A DNA stretch of 15,892 nt from Pseudomonadota bacterium (GTDB lineage Bacteria > Pseudomonadota > Gammaproteobacteria > Xanthomonadales > Xanthomonadaceae): assembly GCA_023457475.1 (NCBI GenBank), contig JAEWLO010000426.1:1-15892 (forward strand), read 5' to 3'. The position numbers and the translations under genes are program-made. Below the pieces are notes generated by a model, which did no database searches, was not told where the DNA came from, and saw nothing but the letters and a program-made list of their open reading frames with translations. Of the stretch, positions 1 through 6,925 are shown piece after piece (within the stretch, counting starts at the first letter, position 1; every line of letters starts with the position of its first letter).

Positions 1-473
1 GCCCTGTGGCGGTGCGGGCGTCGGCGCGTGCGGCCCCCCCAGCTCCTGCCGTCCCGCCGGTCAGCCGTGCGCCGCATGCACGGCACGCCCGGTGGGCTCC
101 GTTGATCGACCAGGTTGCGGCCGAGCACGCCGTCGACGCGCGCCTGCTGCATGCGATCGTCACGGTGGAATCCGCCTACAACCCGCAGGCCCGCTCACAT
201 GCCGGCGCATTGGGTCTGATGCAGGTCGTCCCGGCCACCGGCAAGCGCTTCGGGGCCAGCAATCTCCTGGACCCATTGCAGAATCTGCGGGCCGGCACGG
301 CCTATCTGGTCTGGCTGAACAAACGCTTCAACGGCAACCTGGAACTCATGCTGGCTGCCTACAACGCGGGCGAGGGAGCCGTGCAGCGGCATGGCAACCG
401 CATACCGCCGTATACCGAAACCCGCCAGTACGTGGCCAAGGTCACCGCGCTGTACCACGGCGCGCGTCACTGA
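1..473 (+). CDS. iagB: IagB-like lytic transglycosylase of the type III secretion system (5' partial)
   Basis: Peptidoglycan lytic transglycosylase with a soluble lytic transglycosylase (SLT, goose-lysozyme-like) fold. Such enzymes act in the periplasm and open the murein locally so that a secretion apparatus can be assembled. The frame stays open to the window edge. The GTG at base 6 is only the first possible start in view, so the true start and signal peptide probably lie upstream. Counting from that GTG, the catalytic Glu is E55 in VESAYNP, followed by GLMQ at 70-73, AYNAGEGAV at 118-126 and PYTETRQYV at 135-143, all SLT hallmarks. The N-terminal 30 residues are Ala/Pro/Arg-rich. The gene lies just upstream of sctD on the same strand, and in SPI-1 the corresponding enzyme is IagB. 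The family assignment is firm. The IagB name rests on context. Confidence 0.85.
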   Translation, partial: PVAVRASARAAPPAPAVPPVSRAPHARHARWAPLIDQVAAEHAVDARLLHAIVTVESAYNPQARSHAGALGLMQVVPATGKRFGASNLLDPLQNLRAGTAYLVWLNKRFNGNLELMLAAYNAGEGAVQRHGNRIPPYTETRQYVAKVTALYHGARH

Positions 474-563
474 ACAGGGCTTCAAGTCGCATGCGCGGTG
501 TGCACCCCCGCAGCGGATGCAATATCCGACCGCCACGCAAATTACTTTGAAACTTTTTTTGTG

Positions 564-587
564 TGTCAGCGCCTGCGCAGCTGTCAG
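564..587 (+). promoter_or_regulatory. Direct repeat TGTCAG-N12-TGTCAG upstream of sctD
   Basis: Two identical TGTCAG hexamers at 564-569 and 582-587 lie 18 bp apart, start to start. They sit in the gap before the secretion operon, just after an AT-rich patch (about 515-560) with a T run at 554-560. Activators of SPI-1-type operons can bind direct repeats, but this repeat does not match any site I can name. The site is seen directly. A regulatory role is inference. Confidence 0.25.
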
Positions 588-652
588 TCTGCGCTTCGTG
601 GCAGCCGGTGCGCTGCACCCCTTGTCCATTTGACCGCGACCCTGGAAACCGC

Positions 653-1831
653 ATGACCCTCGTTCACAAGTTGAAACTACTGTCCGGCCAGCTCGACGGC
701 GTGGAGTTCACCCTGCTGCCGGGCGATACCGTCTTCCATGTGGGATCCGTACGCACCCTGCACGAAGGCCAGCTCTCGGCCACCATCGCCAATGCGGACA
801 ACGTGTTCTACATTCCGGGTGATCTTCTGCCGGGTTCCTTCCGCATCCGCTGCACCGACGACGGCCTGCGTCTGGAAGTGCGCGAGGGTGACGCGACCTG
901 CTGGGTGGCACACGACCTGCCCATGAACGAAGTGCTGCACGTTGCCGGCCTGGCCATGGCGGTCCGTGCGGACCATGAGGCCTGGTCGCAGGGCGTGCTG
1001 GACCATCGGCTGCCCGTGCTGGGGCCGTTCCACGGTCTGGACGCTGAACCGCCCCGGGCCCGTACCGGCTCGCGTCGTGGCCTTTGGGTGCTGCTGGCGG
1101 TGGTGTTCGTGCTGCTGGCGGGCAGTGGCTGGTGGCTGTACGACAGCCAGCGTCCCGCCGCCCAGGTGCGGCAGCTGGAAACCGTGCTGGCCCACTCGCC
1201 TTATGACTACACCGTGGTGCATGGCAATGAAGGCCTGCTGCACGCCTTCACCGACAGCGACGAAGCGGTGGCCTGGGGCCAGCGTGCCAGCGAGCGGGCC
1301 AAGCGCAGCCGTGACCTGTACTACGTCCGTCATCGCGAGGCCGCACGCATCGGGTCCATTCTGGAACGTGCGGCGGTGGAGTACGCCGTGGTTCGCCTGC
1401 ACACGCCGCAGGAGCCGCAGGTAGTCATCACCGCCACGGGCGCGGACGATGCCAAGCGCCGCGAGTGGGTGCTGAAGCTGCTCATCCCGCACATGCCGTA
1501 TGCCACCCGTATCGACGTGCGCACCGTGGGTGACGCGCATCTGGTGGCCATTGCCCGCGCCGGGCTGCGCTCGCGCGGCATCACCACCCGGGTGGGCAGC
1601 GAAGCGGGGCGCACCAGCATCGGCAATGACAGCTTCCTCGACGATGCCGCGCTGCACGCCATGGCGCGCTACCGCGACGCGTTCGTGGACGAGTGGGGTG
1701 CACGCCGCGTGCACATCAACATCCGTTTGTGGGACGACCTGCTCAAAGGTCGCTCCTATCAGTACTCCGACGATCAGCTGCTCTCCATTGGTGAGGGTCG
1801 TTGGGAGTTTTCGACCTCAGGCAGCAGATGA
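653..1831 (+). CDS. sctD: SctD/PrgH-family inner-membrane outer-ring protein of the type III secretion system
   Basis: Predicted outer ring of the inner-membrane part of the injectisome. It would join the cytoplasmic platform to the SctJ ring and, through the periplasm, to the secretin. I chose ATG 653 (392 residues, the same length as Salmonella PrgH) over an in-frame GTG at 563, because a GGAAA motif lies four bases before it and the family-like sequence begins there. Residues 1-110 form a beta-rich cytoplasmic domain of the FHA-like type. A single membrane helix spans about 143-163, after the basic stretch RTGSRR. Residues 164-392 form the periplasmic part, where SctD proteins carry ring-building modules. 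Sequence similarity to PrgH is modest by eye. The call rests on topology, length and its place directly before sctF, sctI and sctJ. Confidence 0.85.
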   Translation: MTLVHKLKLLSGQLDGVEFTLLPGDTVFHVGSVRTLHEGQLSATIANADNVFYIPGDLLPGSFRIRCTDDGLRLEVREGDATCWVAHDLPMNEVLHVAGLAMAVRADHEAWSQGVLDHRLPVLGPFHGLDAEPPRARTGSRRGLWVLLAVVFVLLAGSGWWLYDSQRPAAQVRQLETVLAHSPYDYTVVHGNEGLLHAFTDSDEAVAWGQRASERAKRSRDLYYVRHREAARIGSILERAAVEYAVVRLHTPQEPQVVITATGADDAKRREWVLKLLIPHMPYATRIDVRTVGDAHLVAIARAGLRSRGITTRVGSEAGRTSIGNDSFLDDAALHAMARYRDAFVDEWGARRVHINIRLWDDLLKGRSYQYSDDQLLSIGEGRWEFSTSGSR

Positions 1832-1855
1832 TCTTTTTTACTATTGGAGAAGCGT

Positions 1856-2140
1856 ATGAGTTGGGACAGTGGCCCGCAGAAGCCGGGCGATTGGCATGGG
1901 TGGTTGAGTGATCACAGTAAAGAGTTCGACAAGGGCGTAGAAACGCTCAAGGATCACTTGGACAAGGCGTTCAAGGAGCTGGCCGGCGAAGAAGGCAAGC
2001 CCGGTAATCCGACCGATCCGCAGGCGCTGGCGAAGTACCAGACCGCACTGTCCGAGTACACCACGTACCGTTCGCTGCAGTCCAACTCGGCCAAGAGCCT
2101 GGCCGACATGCAGAAGCAGAACGCCCGAAACCTGGGCTGA
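1856..2140 (+). CDS. sctF: Type III secretion needle subunit, PrgI/MxiH class
   Basis: Small helical-hairpin protein (94 residues) that would polymerise into the hollow extracellular needle. It aligns by eye with Salmonella PrgI: WHGWL at 13-17 corresponds to WSGYL, KEFDKGVETL at 22-31 to KFDTGVDNL, and ALAKYQTALSEYTTYRSLQSNSAKS at 57-81 is the conserved second helix (ALSEY..YR..QSN). The turn carries the expected PxxP-type element, KPGNPTDP at 48-55. Compared with PrgI (80 residues) it has about eight extra N-terminal residues and about six in the turn. ATG 1856 is preceded by GGAGA at 1846-1850, better placed than a possible TTG at 1844. The coding sequence looks less GC-rich in its first half than its neighbours. 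Confidence in the family is high. Confidence 0.93.
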   Translation: MSWDSGPQKPGDWHGWLSDHSKEFDKGVETLKDHLDKAFKELAGEEGKPGNPTDPQALAKYQTALSEYTTYRSLQSNSAKSLADMQKQNARNLG

Positions 2141-2141
2141 T

Positions 2142-2177
2142 GTAGCCGGTGCCGGCCGATCACGGCCGGCACCGTTT
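2142..2177 (+). terminator. Strong GTAG-led hairpin between sctF and sctI, possible partial terminator
   Basis: A perfect 12 bp stem (CGGTGCCGGCCG at 2147-2158 with its complement at 2163-2174) closes a four-base ATCA loop and is followed by TTT. It begins two bases after the sctF stop codon. The GTAG at 2142-2145 in front of the stem resembles a REP element, although the stem is longer than in the other REPs here. It could end part of the transcription after the needle gene or protect the needle mRNA from 3' decay. Both roles are inferred. Confidence 0.6.
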
Positions 2178-2212
2178 CCCCCACGCGCAACACCCCCGCA
2201 GGAGAAGCAACC

Positions 2213-2506
2213 ATGCTGCAAGTAACCGTGATCGCCACCGCGATCGATGCCGCAGAAGGTGCGGCCGGCGCCGGCACCATGCCGCTGTCCGACCGCATGG
2301 CCAACGCGCTGGCCAGGAGCTATGTGGAATCCGGGCACGACCTGGCCATGATCCAGGCGGCCAGCAACGACCCGTCCGTCGCCAGCAACCCGCACCAGAT
2401 GTTCCAGCTGCAGACCGCCCTGGCGGACTACACCAAGCGCATGACCGTGGCCGCCGGCCTGGCCAATCACATGAACAAAACCGTCGAGACACTGCTGAAG
2501 TCATGA
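2213..2506 (+). CDS. sctI: Type III secretion inner-rod protein, PrgJ class
   Basis: Small protein of 97 residues expected to form the inner rod (needle adapter) between the export gate and the needle base. The C-terminal half matches Salmonella PrgJ: SNDPSVASNPHQMFQLQTAL at 50-69 resembles its VTDPKELAISQEMI segment, ADYTKRMTV at 70-78 its SDYNLYVSM, and the end, VETLLKS, is almost identical to VETLLRS. The N-terminal 22 residues are Ala-rich and not distinctive. A clear GGAGAAG ribosome-binding site at 2201-2207 precedes ATG 2213. The stop overlaps the sctJ start (ATGA at 2503-2506). The gene order needle, rod, lipoprotein ring supports the call. Confidence 0.88.
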   Translation: MLQVTVIATAIDAAEGAAGAGTMPLSDRMANALARSYVESGHDLAMIQAASNDPSVASNPHQMFQLQTALADYTKRMTVAAGLANHMNKTVETLLKS

Positions 2507-3327
2507 ACACGCCGTTGTGTGCCGTAGGTCAGCGCAGCCCTGCAGGCCTGCTGCTGATGGCGTTGTTGCTGCTGCTTCTTGTCGGTTGCGCGCGCAAGCC
2601 GCTGCTGGAGGGCCTGGACGAGCGCCAGGCCAATGAAGTCATCGCGGTCCTGCTGCGCCATAACATCGCCGCCGAAAAGCTCAATGTGGGCAAAGGCGGC
2701 TTCCAGGTCCAGGTGGGCGCGCGCGACCTGCCTGAATCCATCGAGCTCATTCAGCGTAATGACCTGCCGTCGGCACCGCGCAGCCAGGTCAGCGAGGCGT
2801 TCCCGGCCGATTCCCTGGTCAGCACGCCGCTGGGCGAGCGCGCCCGGTTGATTTCCGCGGTGGAACAGCGCCTGGAGGAATCCCTGCAGCTGATCGAAGG
2901 CGTGCAGTCCACCCGCGTGCATCTGAACTACGACGCCAGCCTGGGCGGCGAGAACCGCCGCGTGGACCAGCGCCGCATGCATGTGGCAGCGGTGATCGCC
3001 CACGTGCCCAATGTGGACGAAGAGGTGCTGCTGCAGTCGGTGAAACGCTTCCTGCGCAACACCTTCGACGGCATCGACTACGACAACGTGTCGGTCATCC
3101 TCACCGAGGTGGACGGGCCGCGCACGCTCGCGGTGACCGCGGCCGCCGAGCGGGGCGTGCCCGCCCTGGTGTGGGCGCTGATCGCGCTGCTCGCGGCCGG
3201 TGGCGTGTTTGCGGCCTGGGCGTTGCTGCGTGCGGTGCCGGCCGTTGCCGAACGCGCCCGCACGGTATGGCGGCGTCTGCGCCAGCGTACGGCCGGGCGA
3301 ACCGGGAGCCAGTGGCGTGGGGCCTGA
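2503..3327 (+). CDS. sctJ: SctJ/PrgK lipoprotein, inner-membrane ring of the type III secretion system
   Basis: YscJ/FliF-family lipoprotein that forms the inner ring of the basal body. The 274-residue product starts at ATG 2503, coupled to sctI by an ATGA overlap. Frames further upstream run through sctI and are not used. It has a long hydrophobic signal (residues 15-27) and the lipobox LVGC with lipidated Cys29. The first ring-building module starts with LLEGLDERQANEVIAVLL (34-51), the family signature. The second covers about 104-190 and includes STPLGERARLISAVEQRLEE. A transmembrane helix follows at about 219-242, then a basic cytoplasmic tail to 274. It is somewhat longer than PrgK (252 residues). 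The identification is secure. Confidence 0.95.
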   Translation: MNTPLCAVGQRSPAGLLLMALLLLLLVGCARKPLLEGLDERQANEVIAVLLRHNIAAEKLNVGKGGFQVQVGARDLPESIELIQRNDLPSAPRSQVSEAFPADSLVSTPLGERARLISAVEQRLEESLQLIEGVQSTRVHLNYDASLGGENRRVDQRRMHVAAVIAHVPNVDEEVLLQSVKRFLRNTFDGIDYDNVSVILTEVDGPRTLAVTAAAERGVPALVWALIALLAAGGVFAAWALLRAVPAVAERARTVWRRLRQRTAGRTGSQWRGA

Positions 3328-3865
3328 GCTGCTGCGCATCGTCTATGCCCCGGCCAGCTACTACCGGCCGTGGCGCGCGACCTATGGCGCGGCCACGCCG
3401 GCCCAGCAACGCTGGCTCAACGCCACGCTGATCCGGCGGCACGCCTTGCCGGTGCCCCCGGCCGGTGTCAGTGCCAACGCCACGGTGGCCCGGCGCATGG
3501 TGGGGCTGTGGGACCGTCTGCCGGAGGTGGCCACGCTGATCGGCGCGGCCCGCCTGCGGGAGTGGGTGGCCGTGCAACGCAGCGCTGCCGCGCTGCCCTT
3601 GCCGGTGCAGGCGTTCATGCGCGCGGGGCATGCGCCACGCGCATTGGCCGAGCAGCCGTCCACGCGGCTGGAGGACGATCCCGATCTGCTGCTGCGCTGG
3701 GGTGGCCGCGACGTGCAGGCGATGGCACCGCTGTTGCCGACATGGTTGTCCGCACGCCTGTGGTTGCCGCTGCGCGCGGCCGAGGGCGAGTCGCCCCGGG
3801 GCGAGATCCGCCCGGACATGGATCTTTTCTGGAGTGCCGTGAATTATGTTGAAAAGCTTTCCTGA
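3317..3865 (+). CDS. sctK: SctK/OrgA sorting-platform adaptor
   Basis: Cytoplasmic accessory protein of the type III sorting platform. SctK proteins link the SctQ pods and SctL spokes to the SctD ring. I place the start at GTG 3317, which gives 182 residues and overlaps the end of sctJ by 11 bases. A GGGAG motif at 3304-3308 sits eight bases before it, and the upstream part of the frame is merely sctJ in another frame. Salmonella OrgA is 199 residues. Family-like elements are the N-terminal LLRIVYAPASYYRP and a C-terminal LLPTWLSARLWLPL, reminiscent of the RL-rich end of OrgA/MxiK. Sequence similarity by eye is weak, so the call depends strongly on its place between sctJ and sctL. Confidence 0.78.
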   Translation: MGPELLRIVYAPASYYRPWRATYGAATPAQQRWLNATLIRRHALPVPPAGVSANATVARRMVGLWDRLPEVATLIGAARLREWVAVQRSAAALPLPVQAFMRAGHAPRALAEQPSTRLEDDPDLLLRWGGRDVQAMAPLLPTWLSARLWLPLRAAEGESPRGEIRPDMDLFWSAVNYVEKLS

Positions 3866-4538
3866 GCAGGTCTTGAACTTTGCGGTGGACGGCGTCATCG
3901 CGCCCAGCGCACTGGGGCAGGCCGCGCGCGCGGACCAGCTGGTGTCGCTGGCCCGGCGGCGCGCCGCCGAGGTGCTGCAGGCCGCGCCGGCCCAGGCCGA
4001 TGCGGCCCTGGCACAGGCCCGGCATGACGGCTTCCATCAGGGCTATGCCGAGGCGGTGCAGCTTGCGGTGCCGCTGCTGGCCGCGACCCTGGCCGATGTG
4101 CAGGCCCAGCGTGACGCGCTGCTCGGCCAGGTCAGCGCGGTGATCCGCGACAGCCTGGTCGCGGAAGGCGTGGACGCCGCCCTGGTGGTGGCACGCTGCG
4201 AGCAGGCGCTGGCCGCCGGCGAAACCCGCATGACCCTGCATGTGCCGAGCCACACACCGGCACTGGCGGACGCCGTGAAGGCACGGCTCGCACAGGGCGA
4301 GACCCCGCTGCCCCTGACGCTCGCTGCGGGCGAATCGACCTTCCCGATGCTGCGGCTGGGCACCATGGTGTTTGAACTGGATCCCGCCGGGGCCATGAGC
4401 CGCGCGGTGGAAGCCCGCGTGGATGCCGATGCCCTGGAGGCCGCCGCACGCCGACGCGCCGATGACTACCTGACCGAAGTCAATGGCCGTCTCAAACGCA
4501 TTCCCTTCCCGGATGCCCTGACTGGAGATGTTTCATGA
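3846..4538 (+). CDS. sctL: SctL/OrgB ATPase stator and regulator
   Basis: Predicted cytoplasmic stator of the secretion ATPase. SctL dimers form the spokes between the SctQ pods and the SctN ATPase and are related to FliH and to the b/delta subunits of F-type ATPases. The 230-residue product begins at ATG 3846, inside the last 20 bases of sctK, with GGAG at 3831-3834. An Ala-rich, charged helical stretch covers about 28-110, including a FHQGYAEA motif at 63-70 like the GxxxG-type region of FliH/SctL proteins. The C-terminal half (about 120-215) is a compact domain, as in the OrgB family. Salmonella OrgB is 226 residues. The call rests on length, helical composition and operon position. Confidence 0.82.
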   Translation: MLKSFPEQVLNFAVDGVIAPSALGQAARADQLVSLARRRAAEVLQAAPAQADAALAQARHDGFHQGYAEAVQLAVPLLAATLADVQAQRDALLGQVSAVIRDSLVAEGVDAALVVARCEQALAAGETRMTLHVPSHTPALADAVKARLAQGETPLPLTLAAGESTFPMLRLGTMVFELDPAGAMSRAVEARVDADALEAAARRRADDYLTEVNGRLKRIPFPDALTGDVS

Positions 4539-4813
4539 TGTTGGATCGACTGGGTGGTTTCGCACCCGACACATCGGCCATACCGGCCGAGCACCGCAAG
4601 GCGCTGGAACAGCGCATGCAGGAGGCGCTGCAGGACGACACGCGTCGCCCTGATCTCACACCCGACTTCAGCACCAAGCCGGCACCGCCGAGCCCGGAAG
4701 AGTTGATGGACAGGATGGTGCGTCAGTGGTGGAACGGCGATTTCCTGCGCTCGATGCTGCTGGGCGACCCGGATGAAAAGCTGGGCATGAAGGCCGAACC
4801 CTACGCCGACTAG
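4535..4813 (+). CDS. Unknown small protein in the OrgC/MxiL position of the secretion operon
   Basis: A 92-residue protein with no domain I recognise. It starts at ATG 4535, overlapping the sctL stop (ATGA), with GGAG at 4524-4527. The ATG at 4538 is a second possible start. The sequence is hydrophilic with no signal peptide or membrane helix. A short helical part (20-36) is followed by a Pro-rich linker (KPAPPSPEE at 48-56) and a C-terminal block with two adjacent Trp (RQWWNGDFLRSMLL at 63-76). In SPI-1 the gene after orgB is orgC, a secreted factor that helps needle polymerisation and is longer (about 150 residues). By position this could be its counterpart, but I see no sequence similarity, so no function is assigned. 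The coding status is well supported by coupling and the ribosome-binding site. Confidence 0.75.
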   Translation: MMLDRLGGFAPDTSAIPAEHRKALEQRMQEALQDDTRRPDLTPDFSTKPAPPSPEELMDRMVRQWWNGDFLRSMLLGDPDEKLGMKAEPYAD

Positions 4814-4818
4814 AAAAC

Positions 4819-4840
4819 CGGGCCGCTGTCGCGGCCCGTT
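4819..4840. terminator. GC hairpin terminator between the secretion operon and the DUF885 gene
   Basis: A perfect 8 bp stem (CGGGCCGC at 4819-4826 with GCGGCCCG at 4831-4838) has a TGTC loop. AAAA precedes it (4814-4817) and TT follows. It starts five bases after the last secretion gene and lies between convergent genes, so it could stop transcription from both sides, with the minus-strand T run given by the AAAA. Confidence 0.7.
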
Positions 4841-4850
4841 CTGCGTTTCC

Positions 4851-4873
4851 GTAGCGCCGCGCTCTGCGCGGCT
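4851..4873 (+). repeat. GTAG-type REP element
   Basis: GTAG at 4851 is followed by a 7 bp stem, GCCGCGC at 4856-4862 with GCGCGGC at 4866-4872, and a TCT loop. The layout matches the SMAG/GTAG repeats of Stenotrophomonas. It lies just before the stop codon of the convergent DUF885 gene. Confidence 0.7.
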
Positions 4874-4876
4874 GCC

Positions 4877-6793
4877 TCACGGGGCCGCTTGAGCCGTCCC
4901 CGCCGGGGCCGCCATCCACCGCTTCAGCTTCGCCTCCAGAATATCCAGCGGCATCGAGCCATCGCGCAGCACCTCCGCGTGGAAACGGCGCGGGTCATAG
5001 CGCGCCCCCAGGGTCGCCTTCGCTTCATCGCGCAGCGCGATCATCTTCAGCTCGCCGAGCCCGTTGGCCAGCGTCTGGCCGGGCAGGGCCATGAACCGCT
5101 CCACTTCCGCCGCCGCATCGTCGGCGGGCAGGTCGGCGGTCTTGACCAGATAGTCCACCGCCTGGCGCTTGCTCCAGCCCTGCGCATGCACCCCGGTTTC
5201 GGCCACCATGCGCGCACTGCGGGTCAGGGCGGCCTGCAGGTAGCCGAGCTTGGCGTACGGGTCGTCATACACCCCCAGTTCGTCGCCCAGCGATTCCGCG
5301 TACAACCCCCAGCCTTCGACGAAGGCGATATCGCCGCCCAGGCGGCGGAAGCGCGGCAGCTTGTCCAGTTCCTGCTGCAGGCCCAGCTGCACGTGGTGGC
5401 CGGGGATGCCTTCATGCAGGTACTGCATGGGAGCGGACCAGCTGCGCCGGGTGGGCAGGCCACTGGTATTCACGAACAGCACGGCCGGGCGCATGCCGTC
5501 GGGCAACGCCGGCTGGTAGCTCACGGCAGCGCTGCTTGCCGCGCGCTCGGCGGCCACCGGCTGCACCTGCAGGGGAGCCTTCGGCAGCGTGTCGAGCAGG
5601 GCGGGCAGGCGCGTGGCCACCTGCTGCTGCAGGCCGGTGTAGCGGGCCAGCAGCGCCTGGGGATTGGCGTACTGGAAATCGCGGTCGGTGCGCATGGTGC
5701 GCAGCAGCTTCTGCTGCGAGCCGCGGATGCGGTTCTCTTTCATGAGCGCGGTGATCTGCGCCTGCAGCGCGGCCACGCGTTCCTCACCCTGCGTGTGGAT
5801 CTGCTGCGGCGTGAGCGTGCTGGCCGTGCTCTGGGTGATGGTCTGCGCGTACCAGGCCTGTCCGTTGGGCAGGGCGGACAGGCCATCGGTGGTACGCGTA
5901 GCCGGCAGGTATTCGGTGGCGATGAAGCCACGCAGGGCGCGGTAGGCCGGCATGATGCGCAGCTCTACCATCCGCTTGTAGTCGGCGGTGATGCGCGCCT
6001 TGTCTTCCTCGGAGAAGTCCTCCGGCAGGGTGCGGATCGGGGCCCAGTAGATGCTCTCCTCGGCCGTGGGGGCGATCACCGCATCCAGCTGCGGCAGCAC
6101 CTTTTCCATCAGGTCGCGCGGCTGCACCACGCCCGCTTTCACGCCCTCGCGCATGTTGGCGATAGCCTGGTCGAACAGTTCCGGAATGCCCTGCGCGCGG
6201 CGCGACCAGGCGTCGTAGTCGGCGACCGTATTGAACGGCTGCGCGCCCGAGCCGGAGCCCAGGATGGCCATGATGCTGCCGAGGTTGTAGTACTGGCTGA
6301 TCGGCAGCATCCACGCCGGGTACTTCTCGGCCGCCAGCGACATCTGCGCGTCGCGCACGAAGATCTGGTAGGTGAGCAGGTCCTGGCCTTCCAGGCCCTC
6401 GCTGCCGATCTTCTCCACCTTGCCCAGCCATTCCGTGGTGAAGTCGTGCGACTGCTGCCGCCAGGCGGCGGACAGGATGTTGGGCAGCTGGTCGTTGTGG
6501 CGGGCATCGCCCTGGAAGGTGGCCTGCAGCGGGTTGAGCCGCATCGAGGCATCCCAGTATTCGTCGTAGATCAGGTTCAGCTGCGCGGCTTTGCTCTGCT
6601 GGCGCACCAGCGGCTTGCGGGCCGGGGCGGCCGGGCGGGCGCGCGGCTTGGCCTTCGGCGTGGCGGCGGGGCGGGGCTGCGCGGCGGCGGGCCGGTTGGC
6701 TTTCTTCTTGGCGGCTTCAGCCGGCGGGGCGGCGCTGAACAGCAGCGCGGCGGCGGCGAGGGCCAGAGCCAGGGCGCGGGCGGGGTGCGGCAT
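4877..6793 (-). CDS. Secreted DUF885 family protein (predicted zinc-metallopeptidase-like)
   Basis: A 638-residue exported protein of the DUF885 family, whose members have a metallopeptidase-like fold and are often predicted hydrolases of unproven substrate. A hydrophobic signal (residues 6-22) ends with a likely cleavage site near AEA-A (25-28), so it acts outside the cytoplasm. Residues 28-67 form a Lys/Arg/Pro/Ala-rich linker. The family core starts near 70. Its key motif is HEGIPGHH at 460-467, an HExxxGHH-type variant of a zinc site, followed by FVEGWGLYAE at 491-500, a His in ETGVHAQGW (H536) and the PGQ at 571-573. Length is normal for the family. ATG 6793 has no strong ribosome-binding site. 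The DUF502 gene lies upstream in the same direction after 166 bp that include a REP. Confidence 0.9.
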   Translation of the reverse strand: MPHPARALALALAAAALLFSAAPPAEAAKKKANRPAAAQPRPAATPKAKPRARPAAPARKPLVRQQSKAAQLNLIYDEYWDASMRLNPLQATFQGDARHNDQLPNILSAAWRQQSHDFTTEWLGKVEKIGSEGLEGQDLLTYQIFVRDAQMSLAAEKYPAWMLPISQYYNLGSIMAILGSGSGAQPFNTVADYDAWSRRAQGIPELFDQAIANMREGVKAGVVQPRDLMEKVLPQLDAVIAPTAEESIYWAPIRTLPEDFSEEDKARITADYKRMVELRIMPAYRALRGFIATEYLPATRTTDGLSALPNGQAWYAQTITQSTASTLTPQQIHTQGEERVAALQAQITALMKENRIRGSQQKLLRTMRTDRDFQYANPQALLARYTGLQQQVATRLPALLDTLPKAPLQVQPVAAERAASSAAVSYQPALPDGMRPAVLFVNTSGLPTRRSWSAPMQYLHEGIPGHHVQLGLQQELDKLPRFRRLGGDIAFVEGWGLYAESLGDELGVYDDPYAKLGYLQAALTRSARMVAETGVHAQGWSKRQAVDYLVKTADLPADDAAAEVERFMALPGQTLANGLGELKMIALRDEAKATLGARYDPRRFHAEVLRDGSMPLDILEAKLKRWMAAPAGTAQAAP

Positions 6794-6925
6794 GGAACAC
6801 GTCCGTAAATCCTATACAGACCGGGGAGCTTGCCTGATTCGCCCCGGCACGGCCACCCGGCCGCCGCCGGACCGTTCACGTGCCGCTCGTCACATCCCCC
6901 AACCCCGGGCCGGACCGATCCCCGC

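Noticed and set aside
591..620. Possible Xanthomonas PIP box (TTCG-N15-TTCG type) before sctD
   Set aside because: TTCGT at 595 has no second half at the required spacing.
563..652. GTG 563 as start of sctD
   Set aside because: The extra 30 residues look like translated promoter DNA. ATG 653 has a GGAAA motif and gives the family length.
4889..6808. Long plus-strand open frame (639 codons) opposite the DUF885 gene
   Set aside because: It is a mirror of a well-supported gene in GC-rich DNA. The translation is low-complexity and rich in Gly, His, Gln and Arg, with no family features.
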